Source: Plecoglossus altivelis (lineage: Eukaryota > Chordata > Actinopteri > Osmeriformes > Plecoglossidae). From it: a stretch of 64,000 nt of DNA. Under the pieces are notes generated by a model. It searched no databases and was not told the origin of the DNA. It worked only from the letters and a program-made list of their open reading frames with translations. The stretch spans positions 20,384,021 to 20,448,020 of the forward strand of contig BROE01000003.1 in assembly GCA_036571765.1 (NCBI GenBank). Direction: 5' to 3'. Every line of letters begins with the position of its first letter. The stretch's first letter is position 1. This document shows, piece after piece, positions 22,465 through 35,812 of the stretch. Position numbers and translations under genes: made by a program.

Positions 22465-22876
22465 TGCTGTATGTGTTCAGTGTATAAAGGGGTGTGTATG
22501 TGTTCAGCGTATGAAGGGGTGTGTATGTGTTCAGTGTATGAAGGAGTGTGTATGTGTTCAGCGTATAAAGGGGTGTGTATGTGTTCAGCGTATGAAGGGG
22601 TGTGTATGTGTTCAGCGTATGAAGGGGTGTGTATGTGTTCAGTGTATAAAGGGGTGTGTATGTGTTCAGCGTATGAAGGGGTGTGTATGTGTTCAGTGTA
22701 TGAAAGGGGTGTGTATGTGTTCAGCGTATGAAGGAGTGTGTATGTGTTCAGTGTATGAAGGAGTGTGTATGTGTTCAGTGTATGAAGGAGTGTGTATGTG
22801 TTCAGTGTATGAAGGGGTGTGTATGTGTTCAGCGTATGAAGGGGTGTGTATGTGTTCAGCGTATAAAGGGGTGTGT
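22465..22876. repeat. 27-bp minisatellite
   Basis: Fifteen copies of a 27-bp unit containing TGTTCAGCGTATGAAGGGGT. The unit length divisible by three leaves all three forward frames open; the encoded Met-Cys-Ser-Val repeats are not credible proteins. Confidence 0.92.
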
Positions 22877-25800
22877 GGTGCTTGTCCTTGGGCCTTTTCT
22901 AAAGCTGATTAAAAGGAATTAGCAAAGTGTTAAAAGGTAGACAGGGCACCTCCTCTGTCTTCTACCTGGTCTCCCCTCCTCCCCACTCGTTTCCTCCCCC
23001 CCCTCTCCCTCCCTATAACTTGTTCCTATCCTCCACTGCAGATTATTACCTTTACAACCCTCCCTCTATCACGACAGTAGAGATAGAGGGAGATCTGGTT
23101 GCATCATAAGCTGCGTCGCTTGTTGATAAAACCAAGGACCTTCTGCAGACACACTACAGAGTAGACACACTAGGACAGACAGACAACTGCACACTTGATG
23201 GGAAATAGCAGAGGTTGAGGTTATGGATGCACAAGAGCCTTGTCTGTGCCTTTCAGTGTCTGGATGTGTGTTCGTATCTATATCTGTGTCTGTCAGTCTA
23301 CATCTGTCTGTGTCTCCAAGTGTGTCTGTCTGTCTGAATCTGGTTCTCAGGTTACCAGTAACACGGCGTCACAGCTAGAATACAGACCTCCGTGGCAACC
23401 ACTGATATCTGAGCAGGCCAGCCTAATCAATCTGATCTATACTTTTGTAAAACAGTCATGGAGTATTTCTGTAACATTCTTCTCTACTTTCCATTTGGAC
23501 ACACACAATACAGGCAGAGTAAGCAAATATAAATATACTTTCTATCCCAGCTGTGTAGGCTGTAGATGTCTGTCTTCTCCTATATTGGCACCACACATGA
23601 TTGCTCAAACACACACGGACAGAAGCAAAAATGTGCTAGTGCCAAAATGGGCGAAGAAGAATGTACCGGAAGCCCCAGCCAGTCCTGTCCATCCTGGTTA
23701 GTGTAACAACTGTAGTGGAGACAGCCTGGGCTGGATTTGGTGGTTAGTTCTCTACTCTGTTTATGGCCCTATGGTAATTCACTGATGTGAGCTGTGACAG
23801 TGAATTCTACCAGTGCCATACACAGGACAGGAGGAATGGTCCCGGTCAGTGTCTCCTTGAGACTTAACCATCAATAAATATGCTTTATTCTTCCTGTTCT
23901 GAATATCCCCTTCGAAATCCCATTTCGTCCATAAAACAGGATTATCCTGCAAGACCATCTGCTGCCCAACAGTCCAACCTGACATGCCTGCCGCTTTCAC
24001 CTCACCAGCCCGTACCCGGGCGTATGACGTTCCGGGACAGCGGGAGGGGCTCAGGGAGAACGGATTGATTCCGGCAATGGAATGATGCGCTAAGTGATTT
24101 TTGAGGCGCTCCAAATGGGTCCCAAAGCTAGGCTCATCTTTCCGTTTCCGGGAAAGATCGATAGCTCTAAAAAGCAAAGTTGATTCTGAGACGAGAGAGA
24201 GTAGGCTTCGTGTTGAGTGCGGCCCAAATGACAACCAATTTAGATGACATCATTTTTTCTAAGATACCAACTACGCTACGATTGTTTATTAAGATTTTTA
24301 AATTTAATCTCGGACGCAGCTGTTGTAACAAAACTATTTGGTAAGACTGCGCATGTTGTGTCATGATATGGTTGGAACTGCCACACCTGTTCTTACTCCA
24401 GATCCTGAATGGATAATCGCATTTGTCTGTGATGATTAGCCTGTAGGCCTACGCGCCTCCAACTTCAGATATTTTAAGAATGGGTCGGAAATACAAACAT
24501 AAGAGGGAAGGACCCTAAATTAATTTACGCCTCCAATGTTTTTGAATGTGGGTAGTTTAGCAGGTTGACCATAGGCGTGCTCATTTTTTTATTCGCATCC
24601 AATTAACATTTTTTGTTGATACGAAACATAAATAACAAGGCCAAATGTATAAACCTACCCAAGCTTTTTAAACTCACAATAGGGCTTCTCCATATTTTCT
24701 ATAGCGAAAACAACAAGCTAGCCTACATTAAAATGATTAGGCTATTCAAATTTAAAACTACCATCAGAAAGTATATCTTACCTCAGGATCATTCGACCAA
24801 CTTTCAAAGCAAAACAGGGCAAAAGTGTGTCAATGGGTAAACTTAACGGAGTTAAATAAATAGGCTACTCGCAATGACATAGCAACAGAGACAGAGCAAC
24901 AGAGACATTATTCCGTTTAACAGTGACCTAGCTCTACTCCTTTGCACCATCCCTTTCTTCTTTCATTGTCTCCGTATCTTTCTGAAGTGTAAAAAGAGGA
25001 CGAAGCCGGATCCATCTTGACTCAGTTCACTATTCCCGGCACTAACAGCCCTTGTCCCCCTTCTTACTTGTCTTCCGTTTAGTCTGTGCGATAGGGGATT
25101 TTCCGATGAAAAGGTAATTAGTTGGTAATCGTCTTAACCCACTGGCACTAGAGTAATCCACGCGTCCTACTCACTGTTCTCTGAAAGGCCACGCAACAAT
25201 GTTGCGTCCCGTGCATAGTTCAGTGCCAATCAGCGCGCAAGACAAGCTGGTGCCTTTTAACTTAATCATATTTACCCACGTGAGTGAAATGTGTTTAGAG
25301 TTTAATACTAGCCATACAAGTTTAGCGTCTGCAAATATCGAAAAAGAATCTCCATACCGTCCATTTGTATTCCTTGGCAGCATTGTCACTTTCAACAGTA
25401 CCCCTCTCACATGAAGACGACACACTAACACTAATCTCCCAGACCTTTAAATAGAACCTCTTTCGTCTCCAATCTCACCTCTGCATGTCTCTAGTCTAAA
25501 CTCCATGCTAAAGTTCCTACATCGCCTCACCTGTGCACGCATCGAATGTGCAGCCACATACCCAGGGCCTGCCACAGCCCGCCAGCACTGGTGACCAGCC
25601 TGACCAAGCAAAAGCGCGATCTGTGTGCGGCTCGAGCAACTCTTCATATATAGCCTATGTATGCGCCACTCACCACGTCCCGGTTACCTGCTGTCCATTT
25701 GGCATATGCTGAGGCTCCGGTGGAAAACGGGCATCATCCTTTCAGATGATTCCAGTTGAGTTCGGATTACTTTTCATTCAGACGAAGGTTAAACCGTGCT

Positions 25801-28800
25801 GAAATCCATCCATTTGCCTATTGTCCCTTTCATGCATTATGAAGGAGGCACAGCCGGCGTGCTCTTACCGCCGCCCTCCCCGCACAACATATGACAGCCT
25901 AATTAAAGTCAATGAAAAGTTGAAACTCGATACATAAATCCTCGGATGTACCCCGGATATAATATAAAGAATGCTTATTAATATTTCACACCTAATTGTG
26001 AGTCTTCTTAACGAAGTTGCTCAGGTTAATAGTTGTTCTATAGGACAAGAAAGCGCGCGGAAGAGCGTAGTGCACGGAGGGGGGGGGGGGGGGGGGGGAG
26101 TGAGGGGGGAGTGAGGTGAGGAGGAGGGGAGTGGGGATTTGCCGATCGAGGTGAGCGTCTGATCGAACCCAGAAACTGTTACGTATCGATGTTCTGTCCT
26201 TTTTACTTACCTGTACCGCCCCCCTGCAATGGATCTGGTATGCAGTTTAATAAAGTAAGGGACGATGCTCCCATTACTCCCATCTTCTGTAAATTTACTT
26301 TTTGGTGCATTAGTTACAGTACACAACACAAACTTCGATGACGGCCCTCTGCATTGAGGGGAAGGAGGGACCGGTGTAGTGACACACAATGATGTGGTCT
26401 GTGTATGCTCGGTCTAATTTGCACCCATCTTTATCTGCTTCTCACTTTTTTCATTAACCAATCACTGGTCGCCCTCAAGTCCTCCAGTAACACGTCGCCG
26501 GTATCAGATAATTTCGATTTAGTGTGTCATAATTATGACATATTTGTCATATTCCATAGATAGATCTCCCGTTTTCATATTTTTGCTAGAGACTGGCAAA
26601 GACGAGTCACATTACATTATCCATTGGGAACAAATATGATAGGCCCATTATGTGTCTGTTAACATTGACGACTTGCAAGTGGACAGTCATCATACATAAC
26701 CTACCGTGGATTTAAACTGTTAATCAGCCAGTCTAGCTGATGTTACTGTTGAAATCCGTTGATAGCTAGCTAGTGTTAGCTGACTGGCTACTTTTATTGC
26801 ATGAGTTGGAACAAATTTTTTACCGTCATAGTTGTTAAAGTAGCTCTAAATGTAGGCTACAATTTGAGCCACTTTACCTCTTGCTTGAAGGGCAGCAACA
26901 TAGAATAATATGTATATCGTTCATTGTCATTTGGGTCAGATCATCTCCAAGTCCAGATAAAAAAGTATTTTGTGTGAGAGAACTAACAGAACAGCTAGCT
27001 ACCAGAAGTTGTTCTGGTCATTATGTGTGAAAGTGATGCGTGGAGAGTGAGCGTCATCATGCCTCAAACCTAAACCACCTTTGTAATTATTAGCAAGCTA
27101 GCTCTGATTAAAGCTCCAGCTACAGCTTACATTTACGAATATTGGACATTTAACATTAACTATACATACACAACATTGTGAGTACAGAAAAATAACAATT
27201 CAACTTATTATATGCTCTATTATATAATACATGTAATCTTCCTTGCTACTACTGTACTCTGAATTGGGACTGTCTATGGTAAAGCGCGGATGAGTTGAGT
27301 TAAAATACATTGATGACAGAGGTAGAGAAATATTTTTCACAATACTAGGAATTATAATAGAAAAATTGCTGTGACTAGAGGGTCTGCTTGCAGAAAATGA
27401 CAACCCAAATTTTGGGCAACAAATGTTGATCAATGCAATCTTTATAAATAGTAAGTATGCATACCTATTTAGAATATACAGAAATATAAGATGTAAATTG
27501 AAACATATTAAAGCTAACCTTAAACCCTGTCCACCTGACTGGTCTTCAGTTTGCTGCCATCTGCTGGAATTAAGGAAAACATCAGTTTTGCACGCGCTCG
27601 GTGAGAGAAACGCCGCAAAAACGGAAAAACTTCATATCAGCGATAATACAACATCATGAATTGGTTTATTTTAAAATCGTGTTTATTTAAAGTTACATGG
27701 GAAGCACATTTAGTTATTCATTTATTTTTCCTTAAAAAATGTGGGGGTTTCTGGACATTTTACATAAGGATTAAAAATATAACTAATGGAGGGATCTAAA
27801 GATATGGTCCAGATGCAGAAAACCCATACAGCTGCATACTATGTTCTTAGACATGGCAACAACAAGCCCAGTCTTTCATGAGGGCAAAGCCTGCATGCTT
27901 ACCCAGCCTGGTCACATTGCTAAAACTACATCCACTACACAGTACACAATATGGATGTTCATGATATATCAGACTCCGCCTTCCCCAACAGCTCAGATTT
28001 TCTCCATAATTAGGAGAGAAGATGGAGGATGAAAAGAGGGTAAGAGAGAGAGACAAGTCAAGGGGAGAGAGGGTAAGAAAGAGTAGAAGAGAGGGGTGAG
28101 GAACTGAAACACTAGATTCAATCTCATCCCTTCTTCCATATTATACCAACAGGAGAAAGCGGCATTTTCAACCACAGTCCCAGTCTGTTCGCAGGACAAT
28201 ACCATTGCATGTTAGTACTAAATATTCCTCTAAAGGATAACAATGGTGTCTTGTCATTAGAAGCGGGGGGGGGGGTAATGATTGTGGGAAGAGTTCTGTT
28301 GCTGGGACAGCCACATATCCAACATCACAGCCCAGCCACATGTATCAAAAGTTTGGATTGACCTTAATATTACATGTTGAATATTAAAACAGTGGTTTTT
28401 GTTCTTTCAAATTCAATTTCACAACTTCAAAAAACCTGATGTAAGTGAACCTGGCCTGGAGACTGGCATTGTCACGACTCCTGATGGAGATTTGCCCCTG
28501 AGGGAACACACAGTCATCGGGGACTCCAATCTGAACTATGCTTCCTGAAGCAAGCATACAGTCCACACACTTCCTTTCAATAAAGGATTCTGGCAGACTG
28601 AGTTCTGCCAGGTAGACAGACTAGCACCATCAGATGATCATGCTTGCTGTCTGTATTTGGTCTTCTACCACAGAATAGACACCATGTTGACCTTACATCA
28701 CACACTGGTAGTCTATTACAATGAAGAGTTACGTTGCATACAAGTAAAGTAAGGGGAGGGCAGCATGACTGGGGGGTCTTCAATTGAGGTGTCTTATAAA

Positions 28801-29101
28801 AATCCTCTTCAGCCTCACAGGCCAATAAGCCTCCTAACTGGCTGGCTCCAAGGGTAAGAACGATAAATTATGACAACCTAGTTAGCTTGACGCAAGTCAA
28901 AAACCTAGTAGAACACAAGCAATGGGCAAAGCCAATCAATTCAACAAGGTTCCTGTCAGCCATCCCTCCCCAGTCCTCCCCAAAGAAGAGGAGTGCCCCA
29001 AGAGGTGCTCTGCATCTTGGGCAGCATAAGTAACCAGCATCACCATGCTACAATGGGCACAAGGATGCTCAGGTAATACCACTTTCCTAAAACGGAGAGG
29101 A

Positions 29102-30398
29102 AGAGTAAGAGGGGAGTGGAAGGTTAGAAGAGATACCATTCAGTCTTGTAACAGGGCCCTCCTTCTATGATACTGATTGGTTCTGTTCTTCTGGACATCA
29201 GCAGAAAGTGATCATTATGGTGTGCGTGTGAATGTGCACAAGTTGTGGCTGCGTGTGGAGGGTACAAGGGTGTGCTGCTGTTCGTATCTAGGGGGTGTTT
29301 ACAGGCTGCTGTTCGTATCTAGGGGGTGTTTACAGGCTGCTGTTCGTATCCAGGGGGTGTTTACAGGCTGCTGTTCGTATCTAGGGGGTGTTTACAGGCT
29401 GCTGTTCGTATCCAGGGGGTGTTTACAGGCTGCTGTTCATATCTAGGGGGTGTTTACAGGCTGCTGTTCGTATCCAGGGGGTGTTTACAGGCTGCTGTTC
29501 ATATCTAGGGGGTGTTTACAGGCTGCTGTTCATATCTAGGGGGTGTTTACAGGCTGCTGTTCATATCTAGGGGGTGTTTACAGGCTGCTGTTCATATCTA
29601 GGGGGTGTTTACAGGCTGCTGTTCATATCTAGTAAGAGGGGAGTGGAAGGTTAGAAGAGATACCATTCAGTCTTGTAACAGGGCCCTCCTTCTATGATAC
29701 TGATTGGTTCTGTTCTTCTGGACATCAGCAGAAAGTGATCATTATGGTGTGCGTGTGAATGTGCACAAGTTGTGGCTGCGTGTGGAGGGTACAAGGGTGT
29801 GCTGCTGTTCGTATCTAGGGGGTGTTTACAGGCTGCTGTTCGTATCTAGGGGGTGTTTACAGGCTGCTGTTCGTATCCAGGGGGTGTCTACAAGCTGCTG
29901 TTCGTATCCAGGGGGTGTCTACAAGCTGCTGTTCATATCCAGGGGGTGTCTACAAGCTGCTGTTCGTATCCAGGGGGTGTCTACAGGCTGCTGTTCGTAT
30001 CTAGGGGGTGTTTACAAGCTGCTGTTTGTATCCAGGGGGTGTCTACAGGCTGCTGTTCGTATCCAGGGGGTGTTTACAGGCTGCTGTTCATATCTAGGGG
30101 GTGTTTACAGGCTGCTGTTCGTATCTAGGGGGTGTCTACAGGCTGCTGTTCGTATCTAGGGGGTGTCTACAAGCTGCTGTTCGTATCCAGGGGGTGTCTA
30201 CAAGCTGCTGTTCGTATCCAGGGGGTGTCTACAAGCTGCTGTTCGTATCCAGGGGGTGTCTACAAGCTGCTGTTCATATCCAGGGGGTGTCTACAAGCTG
30301 CTGTTCGTATCCAGGGGGTGTCTACAAGCTGCTGTTCATATCCAGGGGGTGTTTACAGGCTGCTGTTCGTATCTAGGGGGTGTTTACAGAGAAGGTTC
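29102..30398. repeat. 527-bp tandem duplication with embedded 31-bp minisatellite
   Basis: The roughly 185-base flank at 29102-29285 is repeated almost exactly at 29631-29814. Each flank copy is followed by an array of a 31-bp unit containing TATCTAGGGGGTGTTTACAG: about 11 copies in the first, about 19 in the second. The second array is enriched for TCTACAAGC and TATCCAG variants, so the arrays diverged after duplication. Confidence 0.92.
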
Positions 30399-31105
30399 TG
30401 ACACGGTTTGATATGGAAGAGGGAGGGGACAGCTCTGCAAACTGGAGGGCCTTTGGGTCCAGGAGAGAGGGGCAGCATTAGTAGATCTGGTCCATCTTCT
30501 GTTACCATCCTGATCTTGTGATCATCATGCCAGCTTCCCATGCTGTCACATGGGAAGGAGGAAGTGAGTGAACATTAAGAGTTGTGACATGGCGTTGTAG
30601 ATCCTAGAAATGGGTCTCCGCAGTGAAAGTTAAAGACAGTTTGTTTACAGGTCTTAGGTTGGGGTGGAGCGAGACTAGATTGTTTCTTTCTCTGACTGGT
30701 GAGTTCCAATCCTGTCTACCCACAATGCACTTCTCTCATGAGGGACCCACAAAGTGTCTTCAGTGATGTGTCAAGCATTGAGAGAAGCAAAGGTTCCTGG
30801 GTACGTGGACATGAATAGTATCCTGGAGTCGATGCTCTGTAGATGGCCACCCCTGTTAGGACCAGAGGGGCGTTGGTGGAGAAGAGGAGCAGTATGGTGC
30901 TGGATAACTAACACTAACTCCCCCTAGCAGGGCAACATTGCCAGGCGTAACACTTCTCACAGCGGTAAAAATCCTTGATTTTTTTTGTTTGGTCTTTTTT
31001 TCCCCATCATAAAAAATCAACTTGTTTAAATATGATTCTAATAGTCTGCTTCTGCTTGTCAGGAAACATTACCAGTCCATAAGGGAAGGAAGAGCTTCCC
31101 CTTTA

Positions 31106-34100
31106 CTACAACTCCATATCTCGAGCTTCATCCTCAGAGAAGTCCGACATGGAGCTCTCAGACGAGGAGTCTCCTGCTCCTTCCTCCTGCTCCTTCAGCG
31201 CCTCCTCTGTGGCGTACTTCTGGATGTACTCTGGAACCGAGGAGGAGACAGGGAGGAACGATGGAGAGGGAGATAGAGGAAGAGAAATAAATTACATGAG
31301 AAGTCAGAGCGGAGAGACGTGTTAGGATGTGAATTGTGAGTTCAGTCCGATAATGAGTATGCCAATGCTCCATGAGGGGAGACTTGGAATTTGCCCCTCA
31401 GACACCCGATCTACATATTATTCCACTATGCATATAACATGCCACCATGCTATCCAAATTCAAGGGTTCATATATAGTGTAACTCTGAAAGGTAGTGTTC
31501 CAAAATCTTTTGGAAATAACTTTCTGAATTGGTAGAAATTGTCGTTTCTTTTTAGGTTAAAGGTCCACCTTTGATCTTGTGTTTGTAGTCCTCTGGCCGG
31601 TGCAAGTACATGGCAGCTGCATCTCCGTTGAGTGGGTCGATGGGGTTGGGGTAAGACAGGAGCTGGGGCAAGAAGGACTCGAAGATGTTGGTGAGATCTG
31701 GGAAGCAGATGGGAGAGGAGCAATGAGCAGGCTATCTTCAGTTTCCTTACAGACCATCTCACAGGCAGTACCACCATATGCCTCCAAAGGTGTCCAGTCT
31801 ACCACAATATCTGCATGTTTAATTCAATATGATAAACCACAACTGAAAAGCCTGTTACAATCATCTGTCAACCAGAAATGTCTATGCCAAACCAGATTAG
31901 ATTGCCCCTGGAGCTAAGGGCAAGATTTGTTCTGGTGATTTGTATTCATAGGAAATGGGTTAGAAATGCTTTTCACCTGAGTGTGGCAGTGTGCACTGCT
32001 TTGTGACATGCGGCCCAGGGTCATCAGACATTAAGTATACAGTTGTCTCTGGACTGTAAGAGGATTACAGTGCTTTGCCTTCAGCTAGAGTAAAATATAG
32101 TATAGTAGAGCACATGGACAGTCTGCCTTTACTATACAGGAGAGTACAGTACATTACAGCAAAGTGACTAACCTTGCCTCGCTAACTCAGTCCCTTTCAC
32201 ACTCACCATAGAGGGCGGTCCAGGTCTGGTTGATGACGTCTAGACACACTGTCCCAGACCTGGGAAAAATAGGATGTGTCGTTAGAATAGTTAGCATGGT
32301 CAATACCCAGGTAACATAGGAGGTCTAGTTAGAATAGTTAGCATGGTCAATACCCAGGTAACATAGGAGGTCTAGTTAGAATAGTTAGCATGGTCAATAC
32401 CCAGGTAACATAGGAGGTCTAGTTAGAATAGTTAGCATGGTCAATACCCAGGTAACATAGGAGGTCTAGTTAGAATAGTTAGCATGACCCGGATAACATA
32501 GACTAGGCTCTGACAAGCTCTAATAGTACTGAACTATAAGTGAAGTAATATGGAAACACTTACGCTTCATCTATGTTGGGATGGAATATTTTATTCATGA
32601 ATCCTGGAAGAGAAAACATCAGAAGACATGAGCAAGACGGGATAGACTGTACACAATGAGACAGGAAACAGTGTTGTAACGCTGACTTCCTGTGTGTTCA
32701 TGTGCAGCGTGGTGGATGTGGCCCTACCTATACAGCATGGTGGATGTGGCTCTACCTATACAGCGTGGTGGAGGCCCTACCATACACGTGTGGATGTGGC
32801 TCTACCCATACCCGTGGTGGATGTGCCCTACGTGTGGTGTGTGTGCCCTACCCATACAGTGGTGGATGTGGATGTGGTTTACCCCTACCCATACAGTGTG
32901 GTGGATGTGGCCCCTACCCATACAGCGTGGTGGATGTGCCCTACCCTACAGTGTGGTGGACCTACCCATACAGTGTGGTGGATGTGGCTCTACCTATACA
33001 GCGTGGTGGATGTGGCCCTACCTATACAGCATGGTGGATGTGGCTCTACCTATACAGCGTGGTGGATGTGGCCCTACCCATACAGTGTGGTGGATGTGCC
33101 CCTACCCATACAGTGTGGTGGATGTGCCCCTACCCATACAGTGTGGTGGATGTGGCCCTACCCATACAGTGTGGTGGATGTGGCCCTACCTATAGATGGT
33201 GATTTGAAGGGATACTTGTCTGGCAGGTCCACCCGCACCTTCCACACCCCGCCCTCGTATGCAGCTGAAAGATGAACTCAGGGTTAGAAGCACACACACT
33301 AAACGGCTCAACATTAACTGATGTGAAAAACACAGAAACACTTACTCCCCTGAGGTCCATGGAACTTGACGACAAATTCATTGAGCCCACTAAGGATCGT
33401 GACCTCATGCTTGCTTTCAATGCTGGGAGAGAGGAGGTGGGTTAAGAATAACAGCAACTGTTGGAAGGACAGAAAACAACCCTAACAAGAGCCTCCAGTG
33501 GCCAAAAACATGTTTGTCTCTCTGTCTTTATCACTCTTCCTTTGATGAGCCACCCCACACACGCTCATTCTGTTCAGATAACACATACAAACCAACCACT
33601 TGGCCTACCTCATGTTTTGGTATAGAAACACACTGACAGTAACAAACATGGCTGCTTTGGTCTCCAAGTGTGTTTCTATGCAGAGCCTCAAAGCTGCAGA
33701 GGAAAGACTGAAGAACAAAACTTTGCTTATTTGTTTACACAAATAAAAGAACATCAGAAAGGAATGTCTGACAAACTTAGTATTAGTCGTACTTAGACCG
33801 GAAAGAGGAAATAGTTCAATCACAGCCCGTCTACGGATAGCCTATTCACTCACTATTAAGCCCCAGAGCCCGTCTACATATGTTTCCCGAGAGTGGAAGT
33901 TCTGCCCTTATTAGGCATTCTCTGGTATTTTAACATGTATTGTCTAATTTTTCGTTTCGTCTAACAGGTGGGTCCAAGCTTATGACTGGACGGGTCTGAC
34001 TATCTCAAGCGATGGCCTATGTTCTCTGCCCCCCGCCCGCCTGTGCTGCACGTTTCCTTGTTACTCGATCAGCTGTTTCTGAAGTCCCGCCCTCTACCAG

Positions 34101-35316
34101 TTTCCGGATGGTAACAGGCTAACCAATCAAAACACGAGCTGTGGCTGCAGAAGCACAAAAACAAAACAATCCAACTCGGACATCTTCAGTCGTGCATGTA
34201 AACTTCGATAGCACGCTGACAAGTCATTAGATTGAATCATAGGTTATGGTAATCAGCCTACCGCATTTTAGAATGTCTTTACAGATGGTAAAATGTAGCA
34301 ACCCTTGCAAAATTATCCTGATGCGTAGTCCAATAAAACTATTTGTTCACTGGAAAAAATCGATTAAATGAGTAAAAGCACGTTACATATACATCACAGA
34401 CTATTGCAAATTCTACAACAATGAAAAGCAAGGTGGCGGTACTAGCAAGATATTGTTATCGTAACATAATCGGCATTAAGTCGACTCCACCAGATATGTT
34501 TCATAATAGAACGCTCTGTTCCTAATGAATCAGTGTTGGTTGGAAAGACGAGTTTAAAACCAAAATGTACAACTGCTTGATAACTAACGGGAGTGGAACA
34601 TGTTAAATGACTGGTAAACAAAATGTTGCCACATCGATCTAACTCGCCAACTGTTTGGACACTGCCGTAATTAGCTATTTTACCTAACAAAATATGATGT
34701 ACTGCGATACGAACTGTGTGCTCAAATAAAGCGATTCGTATGCCGAATTTATCAATTGGTGTTATTTGAATATACTTTCCCTGGGTAGTAATATTCGCTA
34801 ATCAACGTAGTGATAGTCTACGTAGCCCCATTTCTACTGCTAAGCAAGCTAGGACGAAGCTAGCGTACCCATCTTTAGGTAGCTTACCAGATGCAACACT
34901 TGTAATATTGATATTGCCGTAACCAATTAAAGCTAGCAAAAGCCGTTTTGTGCAATTGCCATGTTATAGCTACCTTGCTAGCATAATTTGGTGTTGCAAA
35001 AACATTGAGCTGGCGGAAACTGGTTTAGCCAGCACCAATCGACAACGAATAGAAATCGTGGTGTCCATCATCAAAACATTGCCCACTTTTGTTGTCAGAC
35101 AGGCCAACAACAGACCATATTTGGTTGATTGCCTTTACAACAAAGTCAGTAAGTTAACTAGCTAACCCCAACAATTAATACTTTGAATCACATCAAATTC
35201 ATTTTAGCTGTCAAGATAAATATTTTCTTATTTTCTCTGTTGTTTATGTCCTGAAAAGGATACAGTTTCACCACGTCGGTATCCATTCGCCTCTTGCCCG
35301 GACTCGGAGACGACAT
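31106..35316 (-). CDS. ube2h: Ubiquitin-conjugating enzyme E2 H
   Basis: E2 enzyme that accepts ubiquitin from E1 and, with the CTLH/MAEA ligase in vertebrates, passes it to substrates; cytosol and nucleus. Exons in transcript order: 35316-35264, 33422-33346, 33264-33190, 32603-32564, 32259-32207, 31697-31569 and 31230-31106. All are GT-AG and in phase, giving 183 residues, the same length as human UBE2H. It starts [17 protein letters not shown]. The E2 HPN motif is in KIFHPNIDE, and the catalytic Cys is in [13 protein letters not shown] (exon 5). The acidic tail [20 protein letters not shown] is diagnostic for UBE2H. Intron 1 is nearly 1.9 kb. Intron 3 holds a minisatellite derived from its own donor, and intron 5 is short and plain. 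It is head-to-head with klhdc10 across 1.2 kb. Confidence 0.97.
32288..32492. repeat. 47-bp tandem repeat in ube2h intron 4
   Basis: Four and a bit nearly identical copies of a 47-bp unit containing GTTAGAATAGTTAGCATGGT, about 30 bases upstream (in transcript sense) of the exon 5 acceptor. Confidence 0.92.
32697..33195 (-). repeat. 28-bp minisatellite at ube2h exon 3 donor
   Basis: About 17 copies of a 28-bp unit. In transcript sense each unit starts GTAGGGCCACATCCACCACA and ends TGTATGG. The exon 3/intron 3 boundary itself reads TCTATAG/GTAGGGCCACATCC, so the array begins at the true donor and every unit repeats a TATRG/GTAGGG donor-like site. Confidence 0.9.
33865..33935. repeat. Dispersed element copy A (TTTCCCGAGAGTGG)
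   Basis: About 70 bases in ube2h intron 1 resemble 50898-50975: both have AGAGCCCGYCTA, then TTTCCCGAGAGTGG, then a TTCTGG/TCTGG plus TTTTAA end at similar spacing. Probably two old copies of one small transposable element; the family is not identified. Confidence 0.55.
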
Positions 35317-35746
35317 TTTTGTATCCTTTTACGAAGTGACAATTTGAAAAATGTCTTCACTGTGACTCCGATACTTTGCATAAACTATACCACCTACTAT
35401 CAATGTTTTACTCGCCTTTTTAGTTTGTCCATCGAACGAAATCTCGTAGCTAATTGTCTCGCACTTTCTCTCAACAAACGTCCGTCTCAGAACCCCTGTC
35501 CTGTAGCTATCCCTCCGCCAATGACATCAATCCCAAGCGACATCGAGTGGTGAGAAGAGGGGTTGGAACATAGATTGTAATGAACTAAAACATGTAGTAG
35601 ATCTAGTGAACGCAGTTTATACATTCCTATTGGTTTCAGAAAACGTTTGCCAATGGATTATTAAATAAAGGAAATTCTAGCTGTTCTATTTCAGAAACAC
35701 AAAACAAGCATACGCCTGAGACTCATGTAAATCCGTATGCGTTGTT

Positions 35747-35812
<66 letters not shown>

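Larger units (their letters stand above)
19782..31105. other. Long region without a recognised gene
   Basis: The first several hundred bases are the ahcyl2 3' untranslated region; a possible poly(A) signal AATAAA is at 20514. Beyond that I find no chain of exons. 23042-23109 could be a lone terminal exon (see findings). 24000-26200 is richer in CpG than its surroundings, ends in an 18-base G run at 26081-26098, and may hold a promoter or non-coding first exon. The stretch from about 26500 to 28900 is AT-rich and plain. Repeats are listed separately. Confidence 0.5.

Noticed and set aside
23779..24234. 151-codon minus-strand frame
   Set aside because: No domain, no codon pattern like the real exons, and no neighbouring exons in phase; probably chance in a GC-richer patch.
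32692..33275. Three overlapping plus-strand frames of 166-193 codons
   Set aside because: Antisense translation of the ube2h intron 3 minisatellite.
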